Source: Cytophaga sp051961495
Lineage (GTDB): Bacteria > Bacteroidota > Bacteroidia > Cytophagales > Cytophagaceae
NCBI RefSeq assembly: GCF_051961495.1
Contig: NZ_JBQCDF010000122.1
Location: 1 to 13,154, forward strand
DNA: 13,154 nt
Reading direction: 5' to 3'
The notes under the pieces: model-generated
Seen by the model: the letters and a program-made list of their open reading frames with translations, nothing else
The model's database searches: none
What the model was told of the DNA's origin: nothing
Translations under genes and position numbers: made by a program
Part shown: in pieces, positions 7,179 through 13,152 of the stretch
Layout: every line of letters begins with the position of its first letter
Position numbering within the stretch: position 1 is the stretch's first letter

Positions 7179-8123
7179 TTATCCAGTGTTACGTATCAAA
7201 TCTACAAATAAAAGCCTTGTATTAAAAGACTGCCCTAGTAGCAAGTTGAATCTATCTACTTCCTTCATAGATCGTGTGTTATAGCGATATTCAAATTCAT
7301 CACAGTAGCGATATAAATGTTTTGGACTCACCCAATGATAAATACCAATCAATCCTTTCTTCAGTTGACTCCAAAAGCCTTCAATGGTCTGTGTATGGAT
7401 ATTGCCGTTTACGTATTCGCCTTCGGAGTGATTGATTACATTATGGGTTAAATGTTTTCCTAATCCATTATAGCCTTTAAAGCTGTCGGTCATCACGATT
7501 GTATTTGGATCAACCTTTTTGCGTATTATAAGCTTCATTCCTGCACCGTCAAGTTTCTTAATTGGAAATGTAATTACATTACCCCCTCGTTGCACCATAC
7601 CGAGTACAGGCGTTTTATCCAGTGTAGAACGCCCTTGTGTACCTTTCTTCCGTTTGCTTTTATGCTTGTTCTTTGCTTTACCACCAATGAATGTTTCATC
7701 AACTTCAACAACACCGCTTAAAATACCTTTGAATGTCTTATTGTTATTCATTGCACTTCGTATACGATGCAACATATACCAAGCTGTTGGTTGCGTAACT
7801 TTGATGTCTTTACTTAACTGGTGAGAGGAAATCCCTTTCTTGTGGGAGCTAAAAATATAGATAGCGACAAACCACTTTTTAAGACCTACGTGAGAGCGCT
7901 CAAAGGTTGTACCTACGGTAGAAGTGAATTGCTTTTTACAACTGGCGCATTTATACAATCGCTCGTTCTTATATACATAAATCTTCTTGTCCTTATTATT
8001 GCAGTGAGGACAAACAACTTTACCAGCCCAACGAATTTCTGATAAATACCTTCTACAGTCCGTGTCCGTAGGAAAGGCAGTTAAAAGATTTTCTAAAGAG
8101 GTAAAGTTTTTCAATTGATTCAA
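7179..8123 (-). CDS. IS1595-family (ISXO2-like) transposase
   Basis: A 314-residue transposase, full length for the family. The N-terminal helical part with RRYLSEIRW is followed by a zinc ribbon (C38, C41, C59, C62: CPHC, then CASC). The DDE_Tnp_IS1595 catalytic domain shows VEVDETFIGGK (D142), IVMTDSFKGY (D213) and HTQTIEGFWSQLKKG (E248), then the usual YRYCDEFEYRYN near the C-terminus. No frameshift or stop interrupts it, so the enzyme may be active. The start is odd: the frame begins at TTG (8123), a stop lies upstream after only a few codons, and the first internal ATG is at residue 117, so a rare start codon must be used. Clear terminal inverted repeats were not found. Confidence 0.95.
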   Translation of the reverse strand: MNQLKNFTSLENLLTAFPTDTDCRRYLSEIRWAGKVVCPHCNNKDKKIYVYKNERLYKCASCKKQFTSTVGTTFERSHVGLKKWFVAIYIFSSHKKGISSHQLSKDIKVTQPTAWYMLHRIRSAMNNNKTFKGILSGVVEVDETFIGGKAKNKHKSKRKKGTQGRSTLDKTPVLGMVQRGGNVITFPIKKLDGAGMKLIIRKKVDPNTIVMTDSFKGYNGLGKHLTHNVINHSEGEYVNGNIHTQTIEGFWSQLKKGLIGIYHWVSPKHLYRYCDEFEYRYNTRSMKEVDRFNLLLGQSFNTRLLFVDLIRNTG

Positions 8124-8225
8124 AACAATTATTAGGACTAATTAAAGGTCTTTTGTTGGAAAATGGGTGTTTTGTTGTACTTTTTTTAGAAATAAAACAA
8201 CGTTATTTAGGTTAGGAACAGCCCC
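7179..8225 (-). mobile_element. IS1595-family insertion sequence, boundaries uncertain
   Basis: The right end may be near 8225: read on the minus strand, the sequence begins GGGGCTGTTCCTAACC and leads into the transposase, which looks like an IS terminus. I could not find its inverted partner beyond the transposase stop at 7179, where the sequence changes into the structured spacer, so the left boundary here is just the end of the gene. No flanking direct repeat could be fixed. Confidence 0.4.
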
Positions 8226-8246
8226 ATGGTAGTAAATGAGGCTGTT
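8217..8246. repeat. inverted repeat at the probable IS end
   Basis: AACAGCC (8217-8223) and GGCTGTT (8240-8246) are exact reverse complements separated by 16 bases; a wobble pair and one more pair extend the stem to about nine. One arm overlaps the putative IS terminus. It may be a hairpin terminator limiting readthrough into the transposase, but it lacks a good T-run. Confidence 0.5.
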
Positions 8247-8256
8247 ATAAAAATCG

Positions 8257-8352
8257 TTAACCGTATTCTTCAAAGAACACATTGATGATTTTACCATTGA
8301 ACAACAGGATGTAGTAGATTCTGTTGTTGATTTTAAAGCAAATTGCTTTCAT
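8257..8352 (-). CDS. possible 31-aa microprotein (weak)
   Basis: ATG at 8352 opens 31 codons ending in TAA at 8257. The product begins MKAICFKINNRIYYILLF and is hydrophobic and aromatic. It begins 14 bases after a GC-rich hairpin on the same strand and ends 10 bases before the inverted repeat at 8217-8246, so it sits neatly between two hairpins. It does not clearly resemble a known family. It is a candidate only. Confidence 0.25.
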   Translation of the reverse strand: MKAICFKINNRIYYILLFNGKIINVFFEEYG

Positions 8353-8366
8353 GATTATACATTTAG

Positions 8367-8388
8367 CCGGGAGGTTCGTTCCTCTCGG
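8367..8388 (+). terminator. GC-rich hairpin, terminator-like
   Basis: CCGGGAGG (8367-8374) pairs with CCTCTCGG (8381-8388) around the loop TTCGTT, with one G-T wobble. It is followed by TTCTTTG on the plus strand. No plus-strand gene precedes it, so its target transcript is unknown. Confidence 0.45.
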
Positions 8389-8518
8389 TTCTTTGTATAA
8401 CTTCCTTTTTGTTTAGTTCACAGGGAAAAGATGAAATTTATTTTCAATTTTATATAACAAACTGAAAATGAAAGAGATTAATTTTGATTAGAATTTGAAT
8501 ATGAGGTAAACTCAAACC

Positions 8519-8542
8519 TTTTGTACACGTAATAGTACAAAA
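8519..8542. repeat. inverted repeat TTTTGTAC N8 GTACAAAA
   Basis: Perfect 8-bp arms at 8519-8526 and 8535-8542 with an 8-base spacer. The size and symmetry would fit an operator for a dimeric regulator or a small hairpin. No gene starts close enough to tie it to a promoter. Confidence 0.4.
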
Positions 8543-8675
8543 ACATTAATTTACGTCAGAAAAAATTTCATGTTGAAAAACGCTAAATTCGGAACATTTT
8601 ACTAATTTAGAATGTTTCTAAAGTGTAATAATGCAATAATTGCGTATAATTGTACGTTATTTTCCTAAAAATAAA

Positions 8676-8709
8676 AGACAGACCTTCTGCCTTGCATAAT
8701 GGTCTGTCT
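8676..8709 (-). terminator. intrinsic terminator of the two-gene unit 9347-8724
   Basis: AGACAGACC (8676-8684) and GGTCTGTCT (8701-8709) form a perfect 9-bp stem. Read on the minus strand it is followed by TTTATTTTTAGG, the T-run of an intrinsic terminator. It lies 15 bases after the last stop of the upstream minus-strand genes, exactly where a terminator is expected. Confidence 0.8.
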
Positions 8710-8723
8710 CCAGGATTAATGGA

Positions 8724-8915
8724 TTAGATTTTCACGAGAAATCGGAAAAACCTTGCCTTCGTCGGGTAACGGTATCCACTAGGACACTCTTTACACCGAA
8801 TTCTACGACAATAAATCCACTTGTATCCCTCTGGCGCTTCGCTTGCTTCCATTGGTATAAGTGTAATAAGCCCTGCTGCTCCAACAGCGGGGTTTTCTTT
8901 TGCTTTAAAAAGCAA
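8724..8915 (-). CDS. small Cys- and Arg-rich protein of unknown function
   Basis: The frame runs from TTG at 8915 (63 residues) or ATG at 8852 (42 residues) to TAA at 8724. TTG at 8915 lies 3 bases after the upstream stop, which suits translational coupling; the ATG start suits the more conserved-looking part. The C-terminal half, GYKWIYCRRIRCKECPSGYRY followed by FFRFLVKI, has three closely spaced cysteines and many aromatic and basic residues. That could be a small metal knuckle or nucleic-acid-binding tail, but a fourth ligand is not evident. A competing frame at 8732-8989 overlaps both genes and looks like a shadow. The terminator at 8676-8709 follows. I do not recognise the family. Confidence 0.5.
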   Translation of the reverse strand: MLFKAKENPAVGAAGLITLIPMEASEAPEGYKWIYCRRIRCKECPSGYRYPTKARFFRFLVKI

Positions 8916-8918
8916 TAT

Positions 8919-9347
8919 CTATTCAGCAGCATCAATCTCGTCTGCTCCTTCATCTTTTTTATCTCTTTTGTTAGAACTTGATCTTTCAAGTATGTAAACG
9001 TCTTGACCTTGGTATTTTAGTTCAGCCTTCTCAACTAAGAATCTTAAAGACACCGTCTTATAATCTACTTTAAGTCTATTCAGCACATGCGCCAATTTCA
9101 AGAAATAGTATTGACCTGCTTTATTAACCTTCGCAGCTGTCGGGTCATCTTTACTAGATTCAACTAGATAAATCCTATTGAAGTTGCTTGTTTGAGGTTC
9201 AAAGGCAACTTTATAGTATTTGTCTCCGGACAATTCCATCAGGTTATTGGCATCCATATTAAATCCCAATTTGCCTGTTAAGTGTATAGAAGCACGATAT
9301 TTTTCGTGGTTCTCACTTGCGTCAATGAAATTTAAGTTTAGCTCCAT
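8919..9347 (-). CDS. conserved-looking hypothetical protein with acidic tail
   Basis: A 142-residue soluble protein I do not recognise. Residues 1-120 look like a compact mixed alpha/beta domain, with LTGKLGFNMDANNLMEL (23-39), KYYKVAFEP (43-51), an AGQYYFLKL helix (77-85) and VSLRFLVEKAEL (99-110). The last 20 residues are Ser/Lys then Asp/Glu rich and probably disordered. There is no signal peptide, so it should act in the cytoplasm. It starts with ATG at 9347, preceded by a plausible Bacteroidota promoter, and is followed after 3 bases by the small Cys-rich frame and then a terminator, so the two form a likely operon. It may be phage- or plasmid-derived given the IS next door, but nothing proves this. 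Confidence 0.75.
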   Translation of the reverse strand: MELNLNFIDASENHEKYRASIHLTGKLGFNMDANNLMELSGDKYYKVAFEPQTSNFNRIYLVESSKDDPTAAKVNKAGQYYFLKLAHVLNRLKVDYKTVSLRFLVEKAELKYQGQDVYILERSSSNKRDKKDEGADEIDAAE

Positions 9348-9370
9348 AACACTTCTCTATTCGCTTATTG

Positions 9371-9401
9371 TAAAAATACCCATTTTTTATTTGGTAGCAA
9401 A
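9371..9401 (-). promoter_or_regulatory. Bacteroidota-type promoter for the 9347 gene
   Basis: On the minus strand, TTTG (9398-9401) and TATTTTTA (9371-9378, one mismatch to TAnnTTTG) are separated by 19 bases, fitting the known -33/-7 pattern of Bacteroidota sigma factors. Transcription would begin a few bases before 9360, giving a short leader to the ATG at 9347. An inverted repeat (9404-9423) lies just upstream and could be a regulator site. Confidence 0.45.
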
Positions 9402-9403
9402 GT

Positions 9404-9423
9404 GTTGACGCATCCGTGTCAAC
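9404..9423. repeat. inverted repeat GTTGAC N8 GTCAAC
   Basis: Six-base perfect arms at 9404-9409 and 9418-9423 sit just upstream of the -33 element of the candidate promoter. The position and symmetry suit an operator or activator site; no matching regulator gene is in the window. Confidence 0.35.
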
Positions 9424-9646
9424 TCTCTTTAAAGGTTAAACACCAAAAATATTGCTATATAAACACTTTTTTTTATCTCCTTGTATTGTATATATTTAAT
9501 AATCAATTAATTAATAAATTGTTATAGGCTTTAAAAGTTTTCAACACGTGGATAACTTTTTGTTTGCTTATTAACAAATAGCTAGGATAAATCGGGTATT
9601 CGTTTATTTTAAGCTGAAAAACAGCCATACTTATCAAAAAATAAAA

Positions 9647-9675
9647 CCTCCTGAACCCGATAAAAGTTCAAGAGG
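9647..9675 (-). terminator. orphan terminator, related to the one at 9919-9951
   Basis: CCTCCTGAAC (9647-9656) pairs with GTTCAAGAGG (9666-9675) with one mismatch and a 9-base loop. Read on the minus strand it is followed by TTTTATTTTTTG. No gene lies just upstream on that strand, because the lipoprotein gene already has its own terminator. Confidence 0.6.
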
Positions 9676-9918
9676 CTTTTAATCTATTCATTACTAAAAT
9701 ATTCCAAATAAGATAATAAAAAGTTCAAGAGAGATCTTACAAATGAATTTAATTTTCTTTTTTGATATGCTAAAGTGAATTTTGATGTGTTTTGTCTTTT
9801 TGGACATAATGTAAAATTTTTAAAAATAGTATTTTAGGTTGTTTCTTATAAATAGAAAAACACACAATCAAAAATCTCAAAATTGAAAAATATTTTACAG
9901 CCTTATTAATAAAAAAAT

Positions 9919-9951
9919 AAACCTTCCAAACTCAAAAAGTTCAGAAGGTTT
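9919..9951 (-). terminator. intrinsic terminator of the 9957-10475 lipoprotein gene
   Basis: AAACCTTC (9919-9926) pairs with GAAGGTTT (9944-9951), with an inner AACT/AGTT pairing and a 5-base loop. On the minus strand it is followed by ATTTTTTT. It begins 6 bases after the TAG stop of the lipoprotein gene. Confidence 0.8.
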
Positions 9952-9956
9952 TTAAT

Positions 9957-10475
9957 CTATATTAATACCATTTTTTTTGTGCTGTCTGCTTGAGTCTGTG
10001 ACAATGTGCTGATGTACTCCAGCTTCCCTTTAACCTGTACGTTCGACTTTTCTTTTACACCAACAAGTTCTTTTCTGTATTCTCTTGGAAAAGTAGCAGT
10101 GAGCGAATACGGAGGTTGGTTTTGTTTAACCTTGGATATGTCAAAGAAAATATTACTTGTATTAATATCACTTTCCAGTCTTTCAACAAACCATTTTACA
10201 ATACCCGGTAAAGAGTCATTTGTCTTAAATGCTATGGTATCTATTTGTTCAAAGAACCCTACTTTGCCTTTAACGGAAAGTATTTTTCCTACATATTGTT
10301 TTGCGGCTGCAGTACTATCTTTTACAAAGCTTGTTACTAAATCACCGGCATCAATTTCAATAACCTCCTGGGCTGCGATGACTTCTTTTTGAATTTCAGA
10401 TTGTTCTTTAATGTTGCAGGAGTAAATCAAAAATAAAATAGGTAGTAGAAAAAAACTTTTTTTCATGGAGATCAT
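9957..10475 (-). CDS. putative lipoprotein, OB-fold tRNA_anti-like family
   Basis: A 172-residue lipoprotein. The signal is KKSFFLLPILFLIYSC, with the lipid-bearing Cys at position 20 counting from the ATG at 10475; ATG at 10466 (MKKSFF) is an equally good start three codons later. The mature part resembles the OB-fold tRNA_anti-like family of Bacteroidota lipoproteins: a short helix IDAGDLVTSFVKDSTAAAKQY (41-61), then the hallmark YVGKILSVKGKVGFF (61-75), and a closing strand NVQVKGKLEYIS (145-156). The biological role of that family is unknown to me; despite its name, tRNA binding is not implied for an envelope lipoprotein. It is monocistronic, with its own terminator. The fold call is moderate confidence; the lipoprotein call is strong. 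Confidence 0.8.
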   Translation of the reverse strand: MISMKKSFFLLPILFLIYSCNIKEQSEIQKEVIAAQEVIEIDAGDLVTSFVKDSTAAAKQYVGKILSVKGKVGFFEQIDTIAFKTNDSLPGIVKWFVERLESDINTSNIFFDISKVKQNQPPYSLTATFPREYRKELVGVKEKSNVQVKGKLEYISTLSQTQADSTKKMVLI

Positions 10476-10534
10476 TTATGTTTAAGTATGTACAATATTG
10501 TTGTTGTAAAGTAATCTATAGGGTTTCAATTTTA

Positions 10535-10584
10535 TATAGATGCAAAACCTTGCTACAGCTGCGTAATTATTAAGCTGATCTATA
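10535..10584. repeat. nested inverted repeat between menB and lipoprotein gene
   Basis: TATAGAT (10535-10541) and ATCTATA (10578-10584) enclose a second pair, CAGCT (10556-10560) and AGCTG (10573-10577). The structure lies 42 bases after the menB stop on the minus strand and may stabilise or end its transcript. There is no strong T-run. Confidence 0.3.
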
Positions 10585-10625
10585 AATTAGAAAACCTTAT
10601 AGGTTTGGTTGCTGTTAAGTAAAAA

Positions 10626-11468
10626 TCAACAAGGACCCCAGCCAACATCGCTGAAGTCTGGCTTTCTTTTTTCAAGGAACGCATTACGGCCTTCTTTCGC
10701 TTCGTCTGTTCCATAAGCCAGGCGGGTTGCTTCGCCGGCAAATATCTGTTGGCCAACCATACCGTCGTCTGTTAGATTCATAGCGAATTTTAACATTTTG
10801 ATCGAAGTAGGGGATTTCGCCAGTATTTCCTGTGCCCATTCATAGGCGGTGTCTTCCAGCTGTTCATGCGGGATCACAGCGTTCACCATGCCCATATCAA
10901 AGGCTTCCTGTGCAGAATAATTTCTTCCAAGGAAAAAAATCTCACGTGCTTTTTTCTGGCCCACCATTTTTGCCAGGTAGGCTGAACCATAACCGCCATC
11001 GAAGCTGGTAACGTCTGCGTCGGTCTGTTTGAAGATCGCGTGTTCTTTGCTGGCAAGTGTCAGGTCACAAACAACGTGTAAGCTATGGCCACCGCCAACT
11101 GCCCAGCCCGGCACTACGGCAATAACTACTTTTGGCATAAAACGGATCAGGCGTTGTACTTCCAGAATATTCAGACGGTGTCTGCCGTCTTCACCTACAT
11201 AGCCTTTTTCACCGCGGGCTTTCTGGTCGCCGCCGCTGCAGAACGAATAGATTCCGTCTTTGGATGACGGTCCTTCGGCTGATAATAATACTACGCCGAT
11301 AGATGCATCTTCATACGCATCGTAGAAGGCATCGTACAATTCAGCTGTTGTCTTCGGGCGGAAAGCGTTGCGTACATCCGGACGGTTAAAGGCGATACGT
11401 GCCACGCCGTTTGCTTTCTTGTACGTTATATCTTCAAATTCTCTTACTGTTTTCCATTCAATTGCCAT
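10626..11468 (-). CDS. menB: 1,4-dihydroxy-2-naphthoyl-CoA synthase (naphthoate synthase)
   Basis: A crotonase-fold enzyme of menaquinone synthesis that closes the ring of o-succinylbenzoyl-CoA to give 1,4-dihydroxy-2-naphthoyl-CoA in the cytoplasm. The 280 residues span the full family length. Visible signatures are the NRPDVRNAF CoA-binding opening (28-36), the FCSGGDQ oxyanion segment (76-82), GWAVGGGHSL (121-130), TDADVTSFDGGYGSAYLA (149-166) and the conserved C-terminal GQQIFAGEATRLAY and KRKPDFS. D152 in TDADV marks a type II MenB, like that of Mycobacterium, where a side-chain carboxylate replaces the bicarbonate bound by type I enzymes. S155 and D157 match the catalytic segment. No other men gene is nearby; a repeat-filled 268-base spacer separates it from fabH. 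ATG at 11468 is the clear start. Confidence 0.98.
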   Translation of the reverse strand: MAIEWKTVREFEDITYKKANGVARIAFNRPDVRNAFRPKTTAELYDAFYDAYEDASIGVVLLSAEGPSSKDGIYSFCSGGDQKARGEKGYVGEDGRHRLNILEVQRLIRFMPKVVIAVVPGWAVGGGHSLHVVCDLTLASKEHAIFKQTDADVTSFDGGYGSAYLAKMVGQKKAREIFFLGRNYSAQEAFDMGMVNAVIPHEQLEDTAYEWAQEILAKSPTSIKMLKFAMNLTDDGMVGQQIFAGEATRLAYGTDEAKEGRNAFLEKRKPDFSDVGWGPC

Positions 11469-11529
11469 AAGGAACTAGTGTTATGTGTGTGGTAAAGATA
11501 ATGGATTTATATACATATTCTGAATAAAA

Positions 11530-11724
11530 ACAAATGGTTGGCAGTTTATGGAATTAGCATATCTCATTTGCTTTAATATCCAGTTGTGTAAACGTACCGA
11601 ACCATGGCATATTTTATATCGGCAGACAATCCGCCGTGGTTCGGTACGTTTGAGTGGCCGCATTAGTAAATGGAAAACAAATAAATGTTTCACTTATCCG
11701 CCGCGGCGGATATCAATCACTTGC
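11530..11724. repeat. MITE-like palindromic repeat, copy 1 (between menB and fabH)
   Basis: A 195-base element related to the copy at 12802-12987. The left end (11530-11548) differs from the copy-2 terminal repeat at two positions. The core is a strong hairpin: AAACGTACCGAACC (11590-11603) pairs perfectly with GGTTCGGTACGTTT (11638-11651), extending to about 19 pairs with one wobble. The right end, ATCAATCACTTG, resembles copy 2 but is interrupted by the 18-bp palindrome at 11695-11712. It lies just after the fabH stop, so it forms the 3' structure of that mRNA. Confidence 0.8.
11695..11712. repeat. 18-bp perfect GC-rich palindrome
   Basis: TATCCGCCGCGGCGGATA is an exact palindrome inside the right arm of repeat copy 1, 25 bases past the fabH stop. 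It replaces the AAAC that copy 2 has at the same place. Its GC content is far above the surrounding sequence, suggesting a separate small insertion or protein-binding site. Confidence 0.7.
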
Positions 11725-11736
11725 TTTTATATTCAA

Positions 11737-12735
11737 TTAATACCTGATCAACGCGCTCGCCCAAACAAAGCCGCTGCCGAATGCTGCCAGACAAAGCAAG
11801 TCGCCTGGTTTTAGTTTACCTTCATGTACGGCTTCACTCAAGGCAATCGGAATAGACGCTGCTGTTGTATTGCCATACTTCTGGATATTATTAAATACCT
11901 GGTGATCTTCCAGCTTCAATTGTTTCTGTACGTATTCTGCAATGCGTAGATTAGCCTGGTGCGGAATCAATAAACTGATGTCACTTGTCTGAAGATTGTT
12001 TGCATCTAACGCTTCTTTGATTACTTCCGGAAATTTCTGCACGGCATATTTAAATACACCTTGTCCGTTCATGACCGGCAGCAGCGCGCCATTCTCAATC
12101 ATTTCAGGCGTTACACGCGTTTTGCTTCTGCTGCCCGGATGTTCCAGCATCAGTTCTTCTGCGTGCGTACCATCAGCGTGCAAATGCGTAGAAAGAATCC
12201 CTTTGTTTTCGGTTGTAGCTTTTAATACGACTGCTCCCGCACCGTCACCGAAGATCACAGCCATGTTACGTCCTCTGTCAGACAGCTCCATGATATTGGA
12301 TTGGATTTCACTACCTACAACCAGCACCGTTTTGTACATCCCGGTTTTAATGAACTGGTCAGCTACAGACAGGGCATAGATAAAGCCCGCGCACTGCTGA
12401 CGGATATCCAATGCCGGAATGTTCGGCACACCTAGCTCACGCTGCAATAAAACACCTGAGCCGGGGAATGCATAATCCGGACTCAGTGTAGCAAATACGA
12501 TCAGATCTATTTCCTTCGCATCAACCTTTGCATTAGCCAATGCCATGCGTGCCGCTTTGGCACCCATATTCGAAACTGTATCAACGCCTTCTTTGAAGAA
12601 GCGGCGCTCTTTAATTCCCGTACGCTCCTGGATCCAGGCATCGGAAGTTTCCATGAAGGCTGTAAGATCCTGGTTGCTGACAATGTGTTCGGGTACATAA
12701 TGACCCGTGCCTGAAAGTTGTGAATGTAGTTGCAT
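11737..12735 (-). CDS. fabH: beta-ketoacyl-ACP synthase III
   Basis: A 332-residue thiolase-fold enzyme that condenses an acyl-CoA with malonyl-ACP to start fatty-acid chains in the cytoplasm. The catalytic triad is complete: C115 in DIRQQCAGF, H259 in LIPHQANLRI and N289 in YGNTTAAS. Other FabH landmarks are SDAWIQERTGIKERR (31-45), GDGAGAVVL (163-171) and the C-terminal GDLLCLAAFGSGF (311-323). ATG at 12735 is the obvious start. Unlike many fabH genes it has no plsX or fab neighbours here, so it may be an extra KAS III with its own substrate preference; sequence alone cannot tell. It is bracketed by two copies of the palindromic repeat, upstream at 12802-12987 and downstream at 11530-11724. 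Confidence 0.96.
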   Translation of the reverse strand: MQLHSQLSGTGHYVPEHIVSNQDLTAFMETSDAWIQERTGIKERRFFKEGVDTVSNMGAKAARMALANAKVDAKEIDLIVFATLSPDYAFPGSGVLLQRELGVPNIPALDIRQQCAGFIYALSVADQFIKTGMYKTVLVVGSEIQSNIMELSDRGRNMAVIFGDGAGAVVLKATTENKGILSTHLHADGTHAEELMLEHPGSRSKTRVTPEMIENGALLPVMNGQGVFKYAVQKFPEVIKEALDANNLQTSDISLLIPHQANLRIAEYVQKQLKLEDHQVFNNIQKYGNTTAASIPIALSEAVHEGKLKPGDLLCLAAFGSGFVWASALIRY

Positions 12736-12801
12736 GTATGTAATGGTGTTTCGCTGTTATTTCTGGCGTCAATCCTGCAGAGGCTAGCGCTAGGCTAGTT
12801 T

Positions 12802-12987
12802 ACAAGTGGTTGGTAGTTTACGCAAAATAAACATTTATTCTTTGAATGAAATTACAGCTGCGTAAACGTACCGAACCACGGCATATTTTGTACTAGCTGA
12901 AAATACACCGTGTTCGGTACGTTTAAGTGCCTTAACTCTTTAATAGAAGAGTTGATGATTATTTCACTTAAACTACCAACCACTTGT
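12802..12987. repeat. MITE-like palindromic repeat, copy 2 (upstream of fabH)
   Basis: A 186-base element with perfect 19-bp terminal inverted repeats: ACAAGTGGTTGGTAGTTTA at 12802-12820 and its reverse complement at 12969-12987. An inner hairpin pairs AAACGTACCGAAC (12864-12876) with GTTCGGTACGTTT (12912-12924), and after one bulged base a further four pairs form. The core, spacing and ends match copy 1. It carries no open reading frame, which fits a non-autonomous transposable element or a large palindromic unit. No target duplication longer than 2-3 T could be seen. Confidence 0.85.
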
Positions 12988-13076
12988 TTTTAACTACAGT
13001 TTCTGGCACTAGTCTGCGCTTTGCTCAGACTGGCGATAGGTGTAATACCAACTTGATGTTTTTACCCCGCCATAAA

Positions 13077-13104
13077 AAAACCGATAAGCGGACTTATCGG
13101 TTTT
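13077..13104. terminator. bidirectional intrinsic terminator
   Basis: AAAACCGATAAG (13077-13088) pairs perfectly with CTTATCGGTTTT (13093-13104) around the loop CGGA. A-runs and T-runs on both sides let it work in either direction. It probably ends a gene beyond the right edge or insulates the fabH region. Confidence 0.75.
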
Positions 13105-13129
13105 CCTGTTTTACTATTTTGTTGTAGCT

Positions 13130-13152
13130 CTTCGGAATTTGCAATTCCGAAG
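13130..13152. repeat. hairpin at the right edge
   Basis: CTTCGGAATT (13130-13139) pairs perfectly with AATTCCGAAG (13143-13152) around a 3-base loop. It may be the end of a larger repeat or a second terminator cut by the window edge. Confidence 0.5.

Larger units (their letters stand above)
8124..8723. other. 600-base non-coding stretch with several hairpins
   Basis: It contains the probable upstream end of the IS, an inverted repeat (8217-8246), a possible 31-aa frame (8257-8352), a GC-rich hairpin (8367-8388), an inverted repeat TTTTGTAC/GTACAAAA (8519-8526 and 8535-8542) and a terminator (8676-8709). The rest (about 8390-8670) is AT-rich, with no coding frame I can support. Confidence 0.6.
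9348..9956. other. 609-base non-coding AT-rich stretch
   Basis: It holds the promoter candidate for the gene at 9347, an inverted repeat GTTGAC/GTCAAC (9404-9409 and 9418-9423), one near-match to a DnaA box on the minus strand near 9547, and two related hairpin terminators (9647-9675 and 9919-9951). I see no coding frame between 9424 and 9956. Confidence 0.6.

Noticed and set aside
8732..8989. An 85-codon minus-strand frame
   Set aside because: It overlaps the 142-aa gene and the Cys-rich small gene in another frame, has no plausible domain, and looks like a shadow.
9540..9560. A DnaA-box-like TTATCCACG on the minus strand in an AT-rich region, suggesting a replication origin
   Set aside because: Only one imperfect box is present, with no cluster, no GATC or other origin genes nearby.
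1..9956. A CRISPR array
   Set aside because: No regularly spaced direct repeats were seen; the repeated elements are palindromes or terminators at irregular spacing.
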